Both the position numbers and the translations under genes were made by a program. A DNA stretch of 64,000 nucleotides, from NCBI GenBank assembly GCA_030280995.1, contig JASXTE010000001.1, forward strand, positions 4,861,501-4,925,500. Direction: 5' to 3'. The notes under the pieces are model-generated. The model was not told the DNA's origin, did not search any database, and was given only the letters and a program-made list of their open reading frames with translations. This stretch comes from Hemileia vastatrix. Lineage: Eukaryota > Basidiomycota > Pucciniomycetes > Pucciniales > Zaghouaniaceae. Shown one piece after another: positions 59,695 through 64,000 of this stretch; position 1 is the first letter of the stretch, and the number at the start of each line of letters is the position of its first letter.

Positions 59695-61279
59695 CAGTGC
59701 CCTGACAAAAGGTTGAGTCCAAATTCATTTATTTATTACTCATTATTCTATTATTAAACTTCTATAAATTTTGATATATGATTGAATAGAGACTCTAGAA
59801 TAAGAATATAATAGCAAAAAAATGAAAATAAGTAGTTTCCCCATATAGATTTACAGCTTTCTTGTAGCTTAATTTTTCAAGTCAGTGAGGAAACATCTAA
59901 AAAATATGAAAAAATACCATTAGATAGTTTGGATAGAATAATGAAAATTTGCACCAAACATAATTTGAAAATAATAAAAACACACAGTGAAAAAAATATT
60001 TTGTTTTCAGTCACCATGGGGTGGTTCCACCATAAGCCTTGGCAACAAACTCTATTTGAGATAACATTGATTCCACTAAAGTTTCTAGAAAACTATCAGG
60101 AAAGCTCTACCAAGCCATCTTGAGTGCAACATTCATCTGGTTGATATTTTTTGGCTGATAATAGTCTTGAATGGTAGTTTTGAGTTTATGCCATAAATTT
60201 TCTATAGGGTTCAAATCCGGAGATTGTGAACGCCAATTTTCCATTTTATGAATGTTTTCTTTTGATCTATAGTTTTTACAATGAAAAGATGTGTGAATTG
60301 GAGAATTATCTTCCATTAAGAACAGCTTGTCAGTTGGATCATGCTTAGAAAGAAAAGGGAGAAGGGTATCTGTGTAAACATTCAGAAAAAAATCAGCTGA
60401 TTTCCATTGGTTTTGAGGAAGAAATGTGAGAGGGGCTTTTATAGTATTAAAAAAAGCGCCCCAGACCATAACTGATGTGCATCCACTTCTAAAGGTTAGT
60501 TGAATCATCTCCTCCTGAAATTGTTGAGCATTCTTTTACCACACTAATGTTTTTTTTGACTTCTTTCCAATCTCAAAACTTGATTCATCTGAGAAAATAA
60601 ACTTCTTCCAATCATACACAGTCCATCTTAAGTGATCCTTAGCAAATGCAAGTCTCTTTTGCTTGTGAGTTTTGTTTAAGTATGGTTTTTCAGCAGCAAC
60701 TCGGAAGTGGAATACAAGCTCATGTGCATGTCTTTGGACAGTTTGGAAAGAAAAATTAGCAGAAAGTGAGTCAGTTATTTCAGCTAATGTTGCTTTTGGA
60801 TTGTTTTTTAGCACATGTGCAAGCTGCCAAAGATCTCTGTCAGTCATTTTCAAGGGGCTCCCCTTTGGCTTTGGAGTTTGGGCTATGCCCCTCTGATGGT
60901 ATCTTGACATAATGAAAGATACTGATTTTTGAGGCATTTCTAATAAAGATGCTACATTTCTACTAGAGATTCCCTTTCTCACTAACCAGACAACTGTAGC
61001 TTTTTCTTCAGTTGTATAGTACTTTTTTGCAGATTTCTCGCTTGCCATCTAAAAAAATTTCAGGAAAGAAAAACAAATTCATTTGAGAAGTTTAAAATGC
61101 AAAAAAAAGGATGATAAAAAATAAAAAGAAACTTACTATTGAAGAAAGAAGGGTTCAAAATCCAAATACAAAAAAAATGATGGTGGTGGAGATAATTGTT
61201 GTGCTGAAGTAAACTGGCGAATATGGGGTAAGTTCAAAACAACCTCCAATATTGGACTCAACCTTTAGTCACCCCACTG
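59695..61279 (-). mobile_element. Tc1/mariner-type transposon, 1,585 bp, TA target duplication
   Basis: Terminal inverted repeats of 28 bp with 24 matches: CAGTGCCCTGACAAAAGGTT at the left against CAGTGGGGTGACTAAAGGTT at the right, both followed by GAGTCCAA. TA lies at 59693-59694 and 61280-61281. One transposase gene fills the minus strand. The conserved TIRs and nearly open gene suggest a recent insertion. Confidence 0.93.
60107..61048 (-). pseudogene. Tc1-type transposase with a single in-frame stop
   Basis: Starts at 61048 (MASEKSAKKYYTTEEKATVV). The N-terminal paired helix-turn-helix region (GISSRNVASLLEMPQKSVSF, then SPLKMTDRDLWQLAHVLKNN) binds the element's ends. The catalytic domain has FIFSDESSF (first Asp), VMVWGAF, LFLMEDNSPIHTS (second Asp) and SPDLNPIENLWHKLK (Glu). 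I count 35 residues between the second Asp and Glu, against 34 in classical Tc1. A single TAA at 60536-60538, after KTLVW, splits the frame; reading through gives KNAQQFQEE and joins the second half. CAA to TAA is the simplest cause. Length of about 313 residues is near the usual 340. Confidence 0.92.
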
Positions 61280-62354
61280 TACTTTTGTTTAGTCCTTGGT
61301 ATTCCTATCCAAAATAAGAAAATTCCAGAGCCACCATCAGATTAATTTAAGGAATCATGGTTTAATCTTCTCCAAAACTGTGAAAATATGCTATGAGACG
61401 CTAAAAAAAAGTATGAAAATTATTTAAAAAGCAATAAAATTACTTCAGCTCACAGGGAAATCCTATTTGACGTAGAGACTAAAAAAATCAAACAATCTTT
61501 CACATCTTCATTTATCCACCCATCCCCTTCAGTAATCCTTCATCTTACTCAATCAATTGACGGAAAATGGAAATGTGTTGCTGAGGCTGATCTTTCTTCA
61601 GCTGGATTTCCTTGTGCTCAGTTTGACTGGTTGTCTCCCATTGGGAGTTACTGGAACACTAGCTTTATTGATGCTTTTGTATTGATTTGGTTCAAGTTTT
61701 TTAAGTCAAGAGGGTTGAGAATGTTCCCAATATTGGACTCAGATGCAACTGCTGGAAATGTGAAAGAAATAGCAAAGCGCTGGATTTTGAATAAAATGAA
61801 AACTTATTGTAGGATCCTCAAAATAACATCAGACAATCTAGCTGACAGTAAACTTTCAGTCAGTGATGATATAAAGCAGAAACAAAGGGTAACTAAATAT
61901 CGGCATGATGTAAGTTTTTTGACTATCTTAAAGTTTATAATATTAGTAATTTCTAAGAAAAAACCTCCTTAGCTGTGTGATAGGCAAGATAAATCAGCAA
62001 GTAAAATTCTAAAGCCCAAGTACTTAGAGCTCATAAAAATATCAACATTCATTCCAATATAGAAATAGATGAAAAAGGTGAGAAATAACAAGTTCCATTA
62101 GGTTGTAGAAACAAAATTCTGTCACAATTCCTCAAAAATCTTAAAGATCTATAGTTGAGGTAATGTTCTGCCAAAGACATACGAGAAGTAACTGTGGAAA
62201 ATGCAAAACTTAAACTTTCACATAAATCTAAACCTGTCTCTCTTACAGAAAATAAAAATGGTGAAGGTCAATCATCACAAAAAAACGGGAAGTTTGGTAT
62301 CGTCCAAAAAAACTTCCACAAGATTTCTACAATGAGAAGTGCCTAAATTGATTG

Positions 62355-63855
62355 TGTCAGCCTGTATATCTCCAGGACTGAGTAAAAAGTAATTATAAGT
62401 TATGTTAAACACATGAACTATACATGGGAATAATAAATAAGAGTACACAAATAGTATACATAAGTAAAATTATGATAATACACAAAAAATGCCATTATAA
62501 CACCTTATATACACGCATATATCCACCTTTTATAGGTCTTATGTACTTAATATTAAGTTGAAATATGTTAGGGTAATCTTAAGAGCCTTAAGTATAAGGC
62601 TACATAATTTTTAAGTACACTTAAAGCTGTTATATTCATTGTTTTATGCAAAAAACAAGAAATGCGCTTTATTTCACTTAAAAGTTGACTATATGCGCTA
62701 TAAAATTGAGAATATCAAAATTGCGCTTTGACAGATCAATTGGGCTCATTTAGAACTATTGATTTGGCTATTTAAATGCATAAAAATAACACTTTTCAAA
62801 TTTGGTGTTTTTTATGCCAGAAATGGCTTCTGTGTACTGGCCACATACTGCCTGCTTTTTTCCCATGTGAATAGCTTCATTTTTAGCAAATTTAGCTTTT
62901 TCACACTATAATTAATCCACATTCTACGCCCACTGTGGGGAAACACACTAAAATAGGCGACAGGCGCTTATTTAGTGTCCTAGCTTAATTAATAATCCAT
63001 TGACCTTGTTTATATGCACTAATTTCATTAATAACCTCACTCTTGGCACTTTATTTCATCACCACGCTTAAATTCGCCTAATTTTAGTCAAGGATTTACC
63101 CGTGCAAGCGCCTGCCAAGAACTGCATGTAGTTACCCCACCTCTCACGCTCTTTTTTAAGTTTTTGGGTGGTTTCTCAGTCAATTTTGGTTATTTTTGAA
63201 TGGGAATTTCACGTAGTATAATGTCAGGATTAGCCCCATTATTTCTACAGTAAATCCCCCTTATTATTAAGCTATTATTAACCTTAAAAAGTCTCCTTTA
63301 GTCTTTAATATTATTGTTTTATACGCATATATTCTCTTTTTGTCTTTTTCTTTAATTTTGATGGATTTCCCTTATTATTACAGGATTTTGGCAGTTGTTA
63401 CTCTTCTAATTATGTCATGGGTTACTGGGAATGTTGATGGGCATGTCTATTAATTGTTTAGAGGCGTCATTAACTGTGTATTGGGTGGTACATCAAGGGA
63501 ATCATTGGGGAACTCAGTGTGTATAAAAGGAGGAGGTTTTTGGGTTGTGTTTTTTCATTCTTTATCATTACAATTTAACCAATATAGCCAAATCAATTAC
63601 AATACATATCAATTAGTACTTTTATAAGACTTTTGAATAGTATCTGAATTTATATAATCTATTTTTCTACCAACTACAAAGATTGTAAGCCATATATAAG
63701 AATAGTGAGAATTATATTACTGAGACCTTTATATTTGATTATATTTTACAACTTAGTGGATTAAAACTACAGTATTCATATAGGACCATTAAAATCTTCT
63801 AGACAACTAACTATTCAAGCTAGTTCACGTCCTTGTACTTGACCTTAGCCTGACA
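62355..63855 (+). repeat. Family A LTR (1,501 bp), 5' LTR of an element running off the window
   Basis: Starts TGTCAGCCTGTATATCTCCA, ends CTTAGCCTGACA. TATAAAAGGAGG box at about 63522. Nearly identical to the solo LTR at 36836-38325. The bases after it match the leader of the family A element at 13033, so an internal region follows. Confidence 0.92.
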
Positions 63856-64000
63856 ATTGGGGACCTTTCCTCAAGAATTCTGTTATAATCCAGTAAGTGA
63901 CATTTTCAAAGAAGGTACACGTAAATAATATCCCTATAGAAATATTTGGATAATTACAACAGGTTGGGGTCACTTATATAGTGATTTCAGAAAAAGAAGC
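63856..64000 (+). mobile_element. Family A internal leader, cut by the window edge
   Basis: Primer-binding-site candidate TGGGGACCTTTCC at 63858, then CTCAAGAATTCTG, CAGTAAGTGAC, ATATCCCTATAGAAATATTT and GGTTGGGGTCACTTATATAG, collinear with 14528-14690. Confidence 0.85.

Larger units (their letters stand above)
59258..62340 (+). pseudogene. Unknown spliced gene, interrupted by a Tc1-type transposon
   Basis: An acceptor (ATTTCAG) at 59257 leads into AATGGCTGAAG (MAEAADAQMSERRNL). Candidate introns follow (GTGAAT...CTAG near 59305-59399; GTAAGAATA...ATAAG near 59463-59521), then a basic exon (EPPDPSSSATLKKRKLKRW) with one stop and IPDSSLGVAQSINMYS. A Tc1 element follows directly at 59695. Beyond 61282 the frame resumes with IHPSPSVILHLTQSIDGKWK, CVAEADLSSAGFPCAQFDWL, NTSFIDAFVLIWFKFF, SDATAGNVKEIAKRWI. 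It fades by about 62340, where an LTR begins. The middle resembles the unknown multi-copy fungal family also seen at 55012-55750. Not a known enzyme. Confidence 0.45.

Noticed and set aside
60672..60896. Plus-strand frame with many Cys and Ser
   Set aside because: Antisense to the Tc1 transposase, which has TIRs and catalytic motifs.

Overview
The window is about 64 kb of very AT-rich eukaryotic DNA that is almost wholly transposable elements. Short introns of about 70-100 bp (GTAAGT-type donors, pyrimidine-AG acceptors), chromodomain-type Ty3/gypsy retrotransposons, a fungal-type Cdc25 relative, and a TET-like 2OG-Fe(II) oxygenase of the kind multiplied in basidiomycetes all point to a basidiomycete fungus. 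A rust (Pucciniales) with a bloated, repeat-rich genome fits best. This is inference from family knowledge, not a database match.

Layout. 1-2040: decayed chromovirus pol with a 3' chromodomain. 2850-5013 (minus): broken unknown gene split by a solo LTR. 5137-7200: solo LTR with a nested MITE, then a decayed integrase from another gypsy clade. 7200-11330: mostly unrecognised AT-rich DNA with LTR and MITE pieces. 11335-30255: one giant inverted repeat (foldback element, about 4.4 kb before later insertions). Its left arm was hit by a 13.8-kb gypsy element (family A, 13033-26843). That element in turn carries an 887-bp MITE, a 695-bp solo LTR, a solo LTR of family B and a further LTR-like insert. 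Two MITEs sit in the right arm.

31501-33186 (minus): the only gene that looks intact, a four-exon, 467-residue type II membrane glycosyltransferase of family GT43. It has a minisatellite just upstream. 33758-35499: MITEs and a solo LTR. 35957-46819: a nearly complete gypsy element (family B) with 1,255/1,256-bp LTRs and a GATAT target duplication. Its 5' LTR contains a family A solo LTR, so A and B have inserted into each other. 47273-49370: LTR fragment and a PIF/Harbinger transposase remnant. 51391-54450: a Cdc25-like frame with its catalytic Arg replaced by His, then a broken TET-like oxygenase. 55012-62340: pieces of an unknown protein family on both strands, an LTR-like element, a MITE, and a Tc1-type transposon with TIRs and a TA duplication. 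62355-64000: a family A 5' LTR and leader running off the window.

Most elements show nonsense mutations and frameshifts, and degraded LTR termini often carry C:G to T:A changes. Several nested insertions can be ordered in time from exact target-site duplications.
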